Assembly (NCBI RefSeq): GCF_030345705.1
Contig: NZ_JAUASW010000001.1
Span: forward strand, 806,001-870,000
Direction: 5' to 3'
DNA from: Pelomonas sp. SE-A7
Lineage (GTDB): Bacteria; Pseudomonadota; Gammaproteobacteria; Burkholderiales; Burkholderiaceae_C
DNA length: 64,000 nucleotides
The translations under genes were made by a program, and so were the position numbers. The first letter of the stretch is position 1. Each line of letters begins with the position of its first letter. Below, in pieces: positions 1 to 8,390 of the stretch. The notes under the pieces are model-generated. The model ran no database searches and was not told the origin of the DNA. It was given only the letters and a program-made list of their open reading frames with translations.

Positions 1-2716
1 GGAGCAGATTCCCCACGTCAACGCCAGCGACATCAACCCGGTCTGGGCCGGCGACGAGGTGGTCTTCATCTCCGACCGCAACAACGGCGCGGCCAACCTG
101 TTCGCTTTCAATCCCAAGACCAAGGCGCTGCGCCAGCTGACCAAGGAAACCGGCTGGGACGTCAAGGCGGTGGAATCGCAGGGCCGTACGGTGGTCTACG
201 AAGTCGGCGGCAAGCTGATGGAGCTGAACCTGGACGGCGGCGCGGCGCGCGAGATCAAGGTGGCGATCAACACGCCTTCCATCCAGGCTCGCACGCAGTG
301 GAAGGACGCCTCGCGCAACATCACCTCGGCCCGTTTGTCGGCCACCGGCAAGCGCGCCCTGGTCAGCGCCCGCGGCGAGGTGTTCACCGTGCCGGTCAAG
401 GACGGCACCGTGCGCAACCTGACCGAGAGCTCGGGCGTGCGCGAGAAGGATGCGATCTGGAGCCCCGACGGCCAGCGCGTGGCCTACATCTCCGATGCCC
501 CGGGCATGCGCCATCAACTGGTGCTGGAGAGCCAGACCGGCACCGGCAAGCCCGAGGTGATCGACCTGCCCAAGACCGGCTACTACACGCTGCGCGACTG
601 GGCGCCCAATGGTCAGCTGCTGGCCATCGAGGACAACCACCTCAACCTCTACACGCTGTCTCTGGCCGATGGCCCCAGGAAGGGCCAGCTGGTCAAAGTC
701 GACTCCAGCCCGCGCCGCCAGGGCAGCTTCAATGCCGGCTTCTCGCCGGACAGCCGTTTCCTGGTTTATGCCGTGACGGCGGGCAACCACATGGGCCAGG
801 TGCGCCTGGCCGAGCTGCAGAGCGGCAAGACGCACGAGGTCAGCGACGGCCTGAGCCACGCCGACAACCCGGCCTTCTCGCCCAAGGGCGACTACCTGTT
901 CTTCAGCGCCTCGATCAATGCCGGTCCTTCGGCGGTCGGCCTGGACATGTCGACACAAGAGCGTCCAATTCGCGCCGGGCTCTACGCCCTGGTGCTGGCC
1001 GCCGACGGCAAGTCGCCGCTGGCCCCCAAGGCCGGTGACGAGGAAGCCAAGAAGGACGAAGCCAAGAAGCCCGAGGCAGCTGCCGCGGCCGCTTCCGCCG
1101 CTTCGGCTCCCGCTGCCGCCAAGCCCGCCGAGAAGAAGGAAGCGGCCAAGCCGGTGCGCATCGACTTCGAGGGCCTGCAGCAGCGCCTGGTCGCCTTGCC
1201 GGTGCCCGAGCGCAACTATGACAGCCTGGCCGTGGCCGCCGATGGCGCGCTGTTCTACATGGAACGCCGCCAGCCCGGCTCCAGCCGCGAGTTGCCGCAG
1301 AACGCTGCCAATCCGAACAGCGACCTCCACCGCTTCGACTTCGAGGAGCGCAAGAGCAAGCTGCTCAAGTCCGGCATCAACGGCTATGACCTGAGTGCCG
1401 ACGGCAAGAAGCTGCTGATCGACGCCGGCCGCGGCAAGCTGGAGATTGCCGATGCCAACGACAAGGCCGATGCCAAGCCCATCGACCTGAGCGGCCTGCG
1501 GGTCAAGGTCGATCCGCGCGCCGAGTGGAAGCAGATCTTCGACGAGACCTGGTGGATGGAGAAGGAATACTTCTACGACCCGGGCCTGCATGGCCTCGAC
1601 TGGGACGGCGTCTACAAGCGCTACCTGCCGCTGCTGGCCCATGTGCAGCGGCGCGAAGACCTGAACGACCTGCTGGTTGAGATGATTGGCGAGCTGCAGG
1701 TCGGCCACAACCGCATAGGCGGTGGCGACGTGCACCAGGAAGCTGCCGTTGCCGTCGGCCTGTTGGGCGCCGACTACGAGATTGACCAAGGCCGCTACAA
1801 GCTGAAGAAGGTCTATGCCGGCGACCGCTGGAATCCCTTCCTGAAGGCGCCGCTGGCGGTGCCGGGCGCCGGTGGCAAGGCCGGCGACTACCTGATGGCC
1901 ATCAACGGCCGCCAGGTCGAGGCTTCGACCAACCTGTACTCGCTGCTGGAGAACCAGGTCGGCAAGCAGCTGACCGTCACCCTGGCCGCGGATGCCACGG
2001 GCAAGGGCAGCCGCGACATCGTGGTCGAGCCCATCGCCAACGAGGCCGGCCTGCGCCAGTGGGACTGGATTGAACGCAACCGCCAGTATGTGCAGCAGAA
2101 GTCGGGCGGCAAGGTTGCCTACGTCTACATGCCCGACACCGGCGCCGGCGGCTATCAGTACTTCAACCGCATGTTCTTCCCGCAGATCGACAAGCAGGGC
2201 CTGATCGTCGATGACCGTCGCAACGGTGGCGGCCAGGCGGCCAACTACGTGACCGAGCTCTTGAATCGCCCCTACCTGGCCAGCTGGAAGGACCGCGACG
2301 GCCTGGTGTTCGACACGCCGGGCGGCGCGATCTACGGCCCCAAGGCCATGCTGATCGACCAGGACGCCGGGTCCGGCGGCGACTTCATGCCCTACAGCTT
2401 CAAGCGCGTGGGCCTGGGACCGCTGATCGGCAAGCGCACCTGGGGCGGCCTGATCGGCATCTCGATCAACCCCAACCTGATCGACGGCGGTTCCCTGGTC
2501 GTGCCCTACTTCCGCTTCTACACGCCGGAAGGCGAATGGCGGATCGAGAACGAGGGCGTGGCGCCGGACATCGACGTGGAACTGGATCCGGGCGCGGTCA
2601 ACCGCGGCCAGGACCCGCAGCTGGACGCGGCCATCGCCAATGTGCTGGAGCGTCTGAAGACCTGGAAGCCGATCCAGCGCCATACGCCGCCGGCACCGGC
2701 CACGCTCGGCAAGTAG
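1..2716 (+). CDS. Tricorn-type S41 protease, 5'-truncated by the window edge
   Basis: The reading frame is open from base 2 (no start in the window) to TAG at 2716, about 904 codons; tricorn proteases run to about 1050-1100 residues, so the N-terminus is missing. The first half carries TolB/WD40-like propeller signatures (SPDG, SDRN, SPKGDYLFF). An Ala/Lys/Pro-rich linker sits near 1040-1160. Then follow the tricorn core (His of VGHNR at 1706-1708), a PDZ domain (GDYLMAINGRQVE, about 1885-1925) and the C-terminal S41 protease domain with DAGSGGD; the nucleophile Ser is at 2372-2374. Family knowledge: these serine peptidases cut oligopeptides, and bacterial homologues are often periplasmic. 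The signal peptide cannot be judged here. The downstream porin lies 91 bp away and is probably separately transcribed. Confidence 0.9.
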   Translation, partial: EQIPHVNASDINPVWAGDEVVFISDRNNGAANLFAFNPKTKALRQLTKETGWDVKAVESQGRTVVYEVGGKLMELNLDGGAAREIKVAINTPSIQARTQWKDASRNITSARLSATGKRALVSARGEVFTVPVKDGTVRNLTESSGVREKDAIWSPDGQRVAYISDAPGMRHQLVLESQTGTGKPEVIDLPKTGYYTLRDWAPNGQLLAIEDNHLNLYTLSLADGPRKGQLVKVDSSPRRQGSFNAGFSPDSRFLVYAVTAGNHMGQVRLAELQSGKTHEVSDGLSHADNPAFSPKGDYLFFSASINAGPSAVGLDMSTQERPIRAGLYALVLAADGKSPLAPKAGDEEAKKDEAKKPEAAAAAASAASAPAAAKPAEKKEAAKPVRIDFEGLQQRLVALPVPERNYDSLAVAADGALFYMERRQPGSSRELPQNAANPNSDLHRFDFEERKSKLLKSGINGYDLSADGKKLLIDAGRGKLEIADANDKADAKPIDLSGLRVKVDPRAEWKQIFDETWWMEKEYFYDPGLHGLDWDGVYKRYLPLLAHVQRREDLNDLLVEMIGELQVGHNRIGGGDVHQEAAVAVGLLGADYEIDQGRYKLKKVYAGDRWNPFLKAPLAVPGAGGKAGDYLMAINGRQVEASTNLYSLLENQVGKQLTVTLAADATGKGSRDIVVEPIANEAGLRQWDWIERNRQYVQQKSGGKVAYVYMPDTGAGGYQYFNRMFFPQIDKQGLIVDDRRNGGGQAANYVTELLNRPYLASWKDRDGLVFDTPGGAIYGPKAMLIDQDAGSGGDFMPYSFKRVGLGPLIGKRTWGGLIGISINPNLIDGGSLVVPYFRFYTPEGEWRIENEGVAPDIDVELDPGAVNRGQDPQLDAAIANVLERLKTWKPIQRHTPPAPATLGK

Positions 2717-2737
2717 GCGAGACAGACCTGACCCCGG

Positions 2738-2760
2738 GGGCAGCGCCAATGGCACTGCCC
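2738..2760 (+). terminator. Hairpin downstream of the tricorn protease gene
   Basis: GGGCAG / CTGCCC arms with an inner GCC/GGC stem and one C-A mismatch, 22 bases after the stop. There is no T run, so it may be an RNA-stabilising or Rho-associated hairpin rather than an intrinsic terminator. Confidence 0.35.
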
Positions 2761-2807
2761 GTCCGGCTGCGCTAGGCTAGGCCGAGCCACGCAGCATGGG
2801 AGCCGGC

Positions 2808-4073
2808 ATGTCGGGACAGTCGAGGACCGGGCAGGGGGCAAGGCCGCGCTGGCTGGCCGGTGCCCTGACCCTGCTTGCCATGACCACGGTCTCGGCCGAG
2901 GGCCTGCGCCTGGCCGGCTTCGGCACGCTCGGCCAGGTCAGCGACAACCGCAGCAATATGGCGCCGGCCCGTGATGTGACGCAGCGCCCCCGCGACGGCG
3001 AGGCCACCGGCAGCAGCTGGCGGGTCGATTCACGCCTGGGCCTGCAGGCGGAACTGCCGCTGGGCAGCACGGTCGACCTGGTCGGCCAGCTGCTGCTGCG
3101 CGACCAGGACCGGGTCAACTTCAACAACTCGCTGGAGCTGGCCTACCTGGCCCTGCGTCCGCGCGCCGACGTCAATCTGCGTCTGGGCCGGGTCAGCTAC
3201 GACGCCTTCCTGATGTCCGACCACCGCAACGTCGGCTATGCCTACACCTGGGTTAGGCCGCCGCTGGAGTTTTACGGCTGGCTGCCGATCTTCTCGATCG
3301 ACGGTGGCGACGCCTCCTATGTGGTCCAGTCGAGCTCGGCACGCTGGATCTGGAAAGCCCAGTTGGGCACGGCGCGGGGCACGATTCCCATCGGTGCCGG
3401 CTACGACTTCCGTGCGGACCGGCTCTGGAGCCTGTCGCTGAGTCGCCAGGGTCGTCTGTGGCGGCTGAAGCTGGCGCATTCGCGCTTTACCTCGGCGCGT
3501 GACCCGTCGGCCTTCGCAGCACTGCACCAGGGTCTGGATCAGGTGGCGGCAGCGTCAATTCCCGGCGTCAGCACCGAAGCGGCCGAGTTGCGCACCGACC
3601 TGGCATTCAAGGGCGCTCGCATCAGCTACACGACGCTGGGAGCGGCCTTCGACAACGGAACCTGGGTGGCCCAGGCCGAGCTGGGCCGCACCACGTCCAC
3701 CCAGGCGGTGCTTCCGCATGGCCGCATGGCCTACCTGGGCCTGGGTCGGCGCTTCGGCGACTGGACGCCTTTCTTGCTGCACAGTGTTTCGCGGCCCGGC
3801 AACGGCGTGCGCGGTGCCCGCAACGACTGGGGAGCGTTCAACGCCACCTTGCGCGATCCGGCGCTGTTCACCGTCAACACCACGCGCATTGACCAGCGCA
3901 GCAGCTCGCTGGGCCTGCGCTGGGACCTGTTGCCACAGGCAGCCCTGAAGCTGCAGTGGGATCACACCGAGGTCAGGCCTTCGGGCTATGGCCTGTGGTG
4001 GCGCAGCCTGGCCATCAACATGCAAGGGCGCAGCGTCAACAGCACGACGCTGACGCTGGATTTCAGCTTCTGA
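2808..4073 (+). CDS. Outer-membrane beta-barrel (porin-like) protein
   Basis: 421 residues with a signal peptide (basic start, hydrophobic core near residues 15-27, cleavage around VSAEG). The mature part alternates aromatic and polar residues and ends in LDFSF, the C-terminal Phe typical of Gram-negative outer-membrane barrels. ATG 2808 is chosen because GGGAG lies 5 bases upstream; an in-frame ATG at 2796 is the alternative. The stop is 2 bases before the next gene, a PstS-like protein, which precedes a diguanylate cyclase, so the three look like one operon. Substrate unknown. The porin assignment rests on architecture, not on a recognised family motif. Confidence 0.75.
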   Translation: MSGQSRTGQGARPRWLAGALTLLAMTTVSAEGLRLAGFGTLGQVSDNRSNMAPARDVTQRPRDGEATGSSWRVDSRLGLQAELPLGSTVDLVGQLLLRDQDRVNFNNSLELAYLALRPRADVNLRLGRVSYDAFLMSDHRNVGYAYTWVRPPLEFYGWLPIFSIDGGDASYVVQSSSARWIWKAQLGTARGTIPIGAGYDFRADRLWSLSLSRQGRLWRLKLAHSRFTSARDPSAFAALHQGLDQVAAASIPGVSTEAAELRTDLAFKGARISYTTLGAAFDNGTWVAQAELGRTTSTQAVLPHGRMAYLGLGRRFGDWTPFLLHSVSRPGNGVRGARNDWGAFNATLRDPALFTVNTTRIDQRSSSLGLRWDLLPQAALKLQWDHTEVRPSGYGLWWRSLAINMQGRSVNSTTLTLDFSF

Positions 4074-4075
4074 CC

Positions 4076-4531
4076 ATGGGACACCGCCTGCGCCTGCCGA
4101 TCCGCCTGGCCTGGCTGCTGGTCGTGGGCCTGGCCTGGCCGCTGATCGCCGGTGCCGACCTCGTGGTGATCGTCCATCCCGACAACCCGCTGAAGGCCCT
4201 GCAGCCGCGCCAGGTGTCAGACCTCTACCTGGGCCGCACCCGACAGTTCGCCGGTGCCGACGTCACGGCCCAGCCGGCCCTGGTCTACGAGCAGCCCTCG
4301 GGCAGCGTGGTCCGGCAGCGTTTCTTCAGCGCCCTCAATGGCATGGAGATCAAGCAGGTCAATGCCTATTGGGCACGGCTGCGCTTCAGCGGCGAAGTGC
4401 TGCCACCTCCCATCCTGGCCGACAGCCTGGCCGTGCGTGAAGCGGTCAGCCAGGACCGCATGGCCATTGGCTACATAGACGCCGCCTTGCTCAATGCCTC
4501 GGTCAAGCCGGTGCTACGCCTCAAGGACTGA
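4076..4531 (+). CDS. PstS-like periplasmic substrate-binding protein
   Basis: 151 residues with a clear signal peptide (RLAWLLVVGLAWPLIAGA). The mature part has the features of short PstS-like proteins: DLVVIVHPDNPLKALQ, then DLYLGRTRQF, and near the end DRMAIGYIDAALL, resembling the phosphate-loop regions of the family. It is about half the length of a transport PstS, and no pstCAB permease genes are nearby, so a sensory or accessory role is more likely than transport. ATG 4076 follows the porin stop by 2 bases, and the diguanylate cyclase starts 5 bases after its stop, so the genes are translationally close. What it binds is unknown. Confidence 0.75.
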   Translation: MGHRLRLPIRLAWLLVVGLAWPLIAGADLVVIVHPDNPLKALQPRQVSDLYLGRTRQFAGADVTAQPALVYEQPSGSVVRQRFFSALNGMEIKQVNAYWARLRFSGEVLPPPILADSLAVREAVSQDRMAIGYIDAALLNASVKPVLRLKD

Positions 4532-4536
4532 ACCCG

Positions 4537-5742
4537 ATGAAGCAATGGCGCAGCGACAAGATCGAAGTTCGGCTGGTGCTCACGGTGGGCCTGGGCCTGC
4601 TGTTGTTCGCCTTGGTGGCCGGCCTTTTCAGCTACGCCTATTTCCACCGCCACCAGCTCGACGAGGCCGAGTCGCTGCAGCGCCAACTGGTGCAGACGGT
4701 GCGGGCCCAGGCCGAGGTGGCGGCCTTTGCCTCCAACCAGGAGATCGCCCGCGGCGTGCTGGAAGGACTGCTGGCCAATCCGGCCATCCTGGCGGTCCGG
4801 ATCGAGGCCGGAGAAGGCTTCCGCGCCGAGCTCGGCTCGCGCCAGCAGGTCGACTTCAGCGCCGGCCGCGAGTTCGCGCTTTTTTCGCCGGTCGATCATC
4901 TGGAGCGCATAGGGACGCTGCGTGTCGTGCAGGACGACGCCCATGTGCGCGGAGTGGTGATTCGTGCGGCCCTGTTCCAGACGCTGCTGATGCTGGCGCA
5001 GATGGGGGTGGCCGCCCTGATCATGGCCCTGGTGCTGCGCGCCTTGCTGGTCAAGCCGTTGGTGCAGCTGGCCGATTCCATGAAGCAGATGGCGCCGGGC
5101 AGCCCGGCGCGCCTGGACGTCACCCAGACCGGCGCCACCGAAGAGATCCGCCTGCTGGCCTCCAGTGCCAACACCATGCTCGACGCCGCCCAGGCAGCGC
5201 TCGATGAGGTGCAGGCGCAGCGCGGCGAGCTGGTGGCCAAGAACGAGGAGTTGCTGCGGCTCTCGTCCACCGACCCGCTGACCGGCGCCTTCAACCGGCT
5301 GAAGCTCGACCAGGTGCTGGAGTACGAGCTGAACCGCAGCCAGCGTTACGGCAGCATGTTTTCGCTGGTGCTGCTGGACGTGGACCTGTTCAAGTCGGTC
5401 AACGACTGCCATGGGCATGCCATAGGCGACCGGGTGCTGGTCGAGACGGCCGGTCTGCTCGGCGCCGGCATTCGCGAGGTCGACATCTTCGGCCGCTGGG
5501 GTGGCGAAGAATTCCTGATCATCTGCCCCGACACGCCGCTGGAGGGCGCCATGGCCCTGGCCGAAAAGCTGCGCGCCCTGGTGGCCGCGCATTACTTCGA
5601 GGTCGTGGGCCGCAAGACCTGCAGCTTCGGCGTCAGCGCCTACCGGAGCGGCGACAACATTCCGCTGATCCTGGGGCGCGCCGACGGGGCGCTCTACCGC
5701 AGCAAGGCCAAGGGTCGCAATCGGGTTGAGACCCTGGGCTGA
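4537..5742 (+). CDS. Membrane-bound diguanylate cyclase (CHASE8-like sensor, HAMP, GGDEF)
   Basis: 401 residues. TM1 about 12-34; a periplasmic sensor of about 110 residues with CHASE8-like features; TM2 about 149-171; HAMP about 172-225; a short coiled coil; GGDEF about 240-400. The active-site motif is GGEEF at residues 322-326. RxxD (REVD, 313-316) sits five residues before it, the canonical inhibitory I-site, so product feedback is predicted. It would make c-di-GMP from two GTP at the inner membrane. It is third in an operon with a porin and a PstS-like protein, so the PstS-like protein may pass an envelope signal to the sensor; this is inferred from order only. Confidence 0.93.
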   Translation: MKQWRSDKIEVRLVLTVGLGLLLFALVAGLFSYAYFHRHQLDEAESLQRQLVQTVRAQAEVAAFASNQEIARGVLEGLLANPAILAVRIEAGEGFRAELGSRQQVDFSAGREFALFSPVDHLERIGTLRVVQDDAHVRGVVIRAALFQTLLMLAQMGVAALIMALVLRALLVKPLVQLADSMKQMAPGSPARLDVTQTGATEEIRLLASSANTMLDAAQAALDEVQAQRGELVAKNEELLRLSSTDPLTGAFNRLKLDQVLEYELNRSQRYGSMFSLVLLDVDLFKSVNDCHGHAIGDRVLVETAGLLGAGIREVDIFGRWGGEEFLIICPDTPLEGAMALAEKLRALVAAHYFEVVGRKTCSFGVSAYRSGDNIPLILGRADGALYRSKAKGRNRVETLG

Positions 5743-5868
5743 ATTTGCCGGCCCGGGACGGTGACGGCGGGACGAAAAAGCTCGTAAATTCCGACTCTGG
5801 CCGCGCCTGTACTGCGCCGGGCGGACCAACCCGCATATCCATTGTTCAAAGGCGCCTCAGGAGCAAGC

Positions 5869-6528
5869 ATGTCACTGCGCATCAACGATACGGCCCCGGA
5901 CTTCTCGGCGGCCACCACCCAGGGCCAGATCCGCTTCCATGACTGGATAGGCGAGGGCTGGGCCATCCTGTTCTCGCATCCCAAGGACTTCACACCGGTC
6001 TGCACCACCGAGCTGGGCTACATGGCCAAGATCCAGCCGGAATTCACCAAGCGCAATTGCAAGCTGATCGGCCTGTCCATCGACCCGGTGGACAACCATT
6101 CGCGCTGGGCTGCCGACATCGAGGAGACGCAAGGAGCGTTGCCGCAGTACCCGATGATCGGTGACACCGACCTGGCCGTGGCCAAGCTCTACAACATGCT
6201 GCCGGCCGAGGAGGCGGGTACGTCGGAAGGCCGCACGGCCGCCACCAATGCCACGGTGCGCTCGGTCTTCATCGTCGGTCCGGACAAGAAGATCAAGCTG
6301 ATGATGACCTACCCGATGACCACGGGCCGCAACTTCGACGAGATCCTGCGCGTGCTGGACTCCATGCAGATGACCGCCAAGCACAAGGTCGCCACGCCGG
6401 TGAACTGGAAGCAGGGCGAGGACGTGATCATTGCCGGCTCGGTCTCGGACGAGGACGCCAAGAAGCTCTTCCCCGAAGGCTGGAAGGCGCCCAAGCCCTA
6501 CCTGCGCATCGTCAAGCAGCCCAAGTAA
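5869..6528 (+). CDS. 1-Cys peroxiredoxin (Prx6 family)
   Basis: 219 residues. N-terminal thioredoxin-like AhpC/TSA fold with HPKDFTPVCTTE; the peroxidatic Cys is C45. There is the long C-terminal dimerisation region of Prx6-type enzymes (about 150-219) and no canonical resolving Cys there, hence the 1-Cys class. It reduces hydrogen peroxide and alkyl hydroperoxides in the cytoplasm. ATG 5869 is preceded by CAGGAG; upstream in-frame codons back to 5842 have no better site. It converges with amiC (30 bp between stops) and seems monocistronic. Confidence 0.92.
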   Translation: MSLRINDTAPDFSAATTQGQIRFHDWIGEGWAILFSHPKDFTPVCTTELGYMAKIQPEFTKRNCKLIGLSIDPVDNHSRWAADIEETQGALPQYPMIGDTDLAVAKLYNMLPAEEAGTSEGRTAATNATVRSVFIVGPDKKIKLMMTYPMTTGRNFDEILRVLDSMQMTAKHKVATPVNWKQGEDVIIAGSVSDEDAKKLFPEGWKAPKPYLRIVKQPK

Positions 6529-6558
6529 GCCGGGCCTGCTCTCCCTCCGCGGCAGCAC

Positions 6559-7911
6559 TCAGGACATCGGGCGCTGCCGCGCCATCGGCGGGTTCTTGGC
6601 GAAGTACTTGGCAATGCCGCTGGCCAGCGCTTCGACCAGCTGCTGGCGGTAGTCGGGGCTGCGCAGCTTGGCCTCTTCCTCCGGGTTGGAGATGAAGGCG
6701 GTCTCGACCAGGATGGACGGGATGTCCGGCGCCTTGAGCACCGCGAAGCCGGCCTGCTCGACCTGCTTCTTGTGCAGCCGTCCGACCTGGCCTATCTGGC
6801 CCAGCACCTCGGAACCCAGCTTGAGACTGTCCTTGATCTGGGCCGTGGTGCTCATGTCCAGCAGGGCCTTGAGCACGTTCGTGTCCTTGGTGCGCACCGT
6901 ATTGATGCCACCTATCTGGTCCGAGGCGTTCTCTCGCTCGGCCATCCAGCGCGCCGCGGCGCTGGTGGCGGCGCCGTCGCTGAGCGCGAACACCGAGGCG
7001 CCGCGCGCCTGCGGCGTGACGAAGGCGTCGGCATGGATGGAGACGAACAGGTCGGCTTGCACCCGGCGCGCCTTGCGCACCCGCTCGTGCAAGGGCACGA
7101 AGAAATCGGCATCGCGGGTCAGGATCACGCGGATATTGCGGTTGGCGCTCAGCCGCTCGCGCAGCTTGAGCGCCACGGCCAGCACCACGTCCTTCTCCTT
7201 CAGCCCGCTGGGACCGACCGCGCCAGGATCCTCGCCGCCATGGCCGGGGTCCAGGGCGATGACGATCAGCCGGTCCAGGTTGCGCGGTGCTGCCGAGGAT
7301 GCCGGCGCGGCTGGACGTGATGCAGCAGGCGCTGGCGCGCTGGCGGCGTTCTCCGGCTTGCGCGGCAGGTCTTCGCTGCGGCCTATCTTGCCTATCAACT
7401 CGTTCAACGCGTCGTTGACCGAGGCCGTGGCCTGCTTCTCGGCGCGTTCCTTCTCGCGCAGCAGCTCCAGCAGCGGATCGGGCTCCTCGGCCGGATAGAG
7501 GTCGAACACCAGGCGGTGCTGGTAGGGCTGGACCGGCTTGAGCGTGAAGATCTGCGGCGCCGCCAGCTGCTTCAGATCGAGCACGATGCGCACCACGGTG
7601 GGCGTGTTCTGGCCAACCCGCACGCCGGCGATGTAGGGATCGTCCGGCCTCACCTTGGCGATCAGCTCGCGCAGGCCGGGGCTCAGCTCCAGGCCTTCGA
7701 TGTCGATCACCAGGCGGTCGGGCTTGTCGACCAGGAAATGCTTGGCGTTGAGCGGCTTGTCCGACTCCAGCGTGACCCGCGTGTAGTCGGCCGCCGGCCA
7801 GACCCGCACGGCCACGATGCTGGCGGCGTTGGGGGCCGCGCTCAGCAACTGCGGTGCCTGCAGCAGCAGGACCACGCTGCCGGTCTGGCAGAGGAAATCG
7901 CGGCGGCTCAC
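6559..7911 (-). CDS. amiC: N-acetylmuramoyl-L-alanine amidase AmiC
   Basis: 450 residues. Starts at GTG 7911 as the GTGA overlap with the tsaE stop; the first residues MSRRDFLCQ and the hydrophobic stretch after them form a Tat-type signal, as expected for AmiC. An AMIN domain (about 31-135) targets the septum. A low-complexity linker follows, then the zinc amidase domain (about 220-445) with LDPGHGGEDPGA, the Glu of KEKDVV and SIHADAF. It cleaves the MurNAc-L-Ala bond during daughter-cell separation. The tsaE-amiC pairing is common in betaproteobacteria. A longer upstream frame exists, but it lies in tsaE and encodes Arg-rich nonsense. Confidence 0.95.
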   Translation of the reverse strand: MSRRDFLCQTGSVVLLLQAPQLLSAAPNAASIVAVRVWPAADYTRVTLESDKPLNAKHFLVDKPDRLVIDIEGLELSPGLRELIAKVRPDDPYIAGVRVGQNTPTVVRIVLDLKQLAAPQIFTLKPVQPYQHRLVFDLYPAEEPDPLLELLREKERAEKQATASVNDALNELIGKIGRSEDLPRKPENAASAPAPAASRPAAPASSAAPRNLDRLIVIALDPGHGGEDPGAVGPSGLKEKDVVLAVALKLRERLSANRNIRVILTRDADFFVPLHERVRKARRVQADLFVSIHADAFVTPQARGASVFALSDGAATSAAARWMAERENASDQIGGINTVRTKDTNVLKALLDMSTTAQIKDSLKLGSEVLGQIGQVGRLHKKQVEQAGFAVLKAPDIPSILVETAFISNPEEEAKLRSPDYRQQLVEALASGIAKYFAKNPPMARQRPMS

Positions 7912-8390
7912 GAGGAGGGCCCCAGCGCCGCGAGCAGGGCACGGCCGCGCTCGGTGCCGGCGTCTATGCGCACCCGGCGGCTCTGGTCGTCGAGGGCTTC
8001 CATGTGGATCGCCAGGTCGGGCACGGGCAGCATGCCGGCGGCCTTGTCGGGCCATTCGCTGAGCTTGAGACCGGGCGCCACGAACACATCGCGAAAGCCG
8101 GCGTCCAGCCATTCGCGCGGATCGTCAAAACGGTAGAAATCGAAATGGCTGGCCACGCCCTGCGGCAGCTCGTAGCTTTCCAGCACCGCATAGCTGGGGC
8201 TCTTGATGCGGCCCTCGACGCCCAGAGCGCGCAGCAGGTGCCGCACCAGGGTGGTCTTGCCGGCGCCCAGGCCGCCCTGCAGCTCGATGCTGGCGTCCAT
8301 CAGGCCCGGCGCATGGGCCAGGGCTTCAGCAAACTGCTGGCAGGCGGCCTCGTCGGGCCAGCTCAGTTCACGGCTTTCTAGAATGGCCAA
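7908..8390 (-). CDS. tsaE: tRNA t6A biosynthesis ATPase TsaE
   Basis: About 160 residues. Walker A GGLGAGKTTLVR near residues 39-50, then KSPSYAVLESYEL, HFDFYRF and LSEWPDK, the standard TsaE motifs. It is the ATPase partner of TsaB/TsaD in making N6-threonylcarbamoyladenosine at A37 of ANN-decoding tRNAs. No ATG is available. TTG at 8390 is directly back-to-back with the queG ATG at 8391; TTG at 8414 would add eight residues and overlap queG. The stop overlaps the amiC start by four bases, so the two are translationally coupled. Confidence 0.93.
   Translation of the reverse strand: MAILESRELSWPDEAACQQFAEALAHAPGLMDASIELQGGLGAGKTTLVRHLLRALGVEGRIKSPSYAVLESYELPQGVASHFDFYRFDDPREWLDAGFRDVFVAPGLKLSEWPDKAAGMLPVPDLAIHMEALDDQSRRVRIDAGTERGRALLAALGPSS

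Noticed and set aside
5743..5868. Possible small gene or regulator site before the peroxiredoxin
   Set aside because: No open frame with a start site and no OxyR-like inverted repeat could be recognised.
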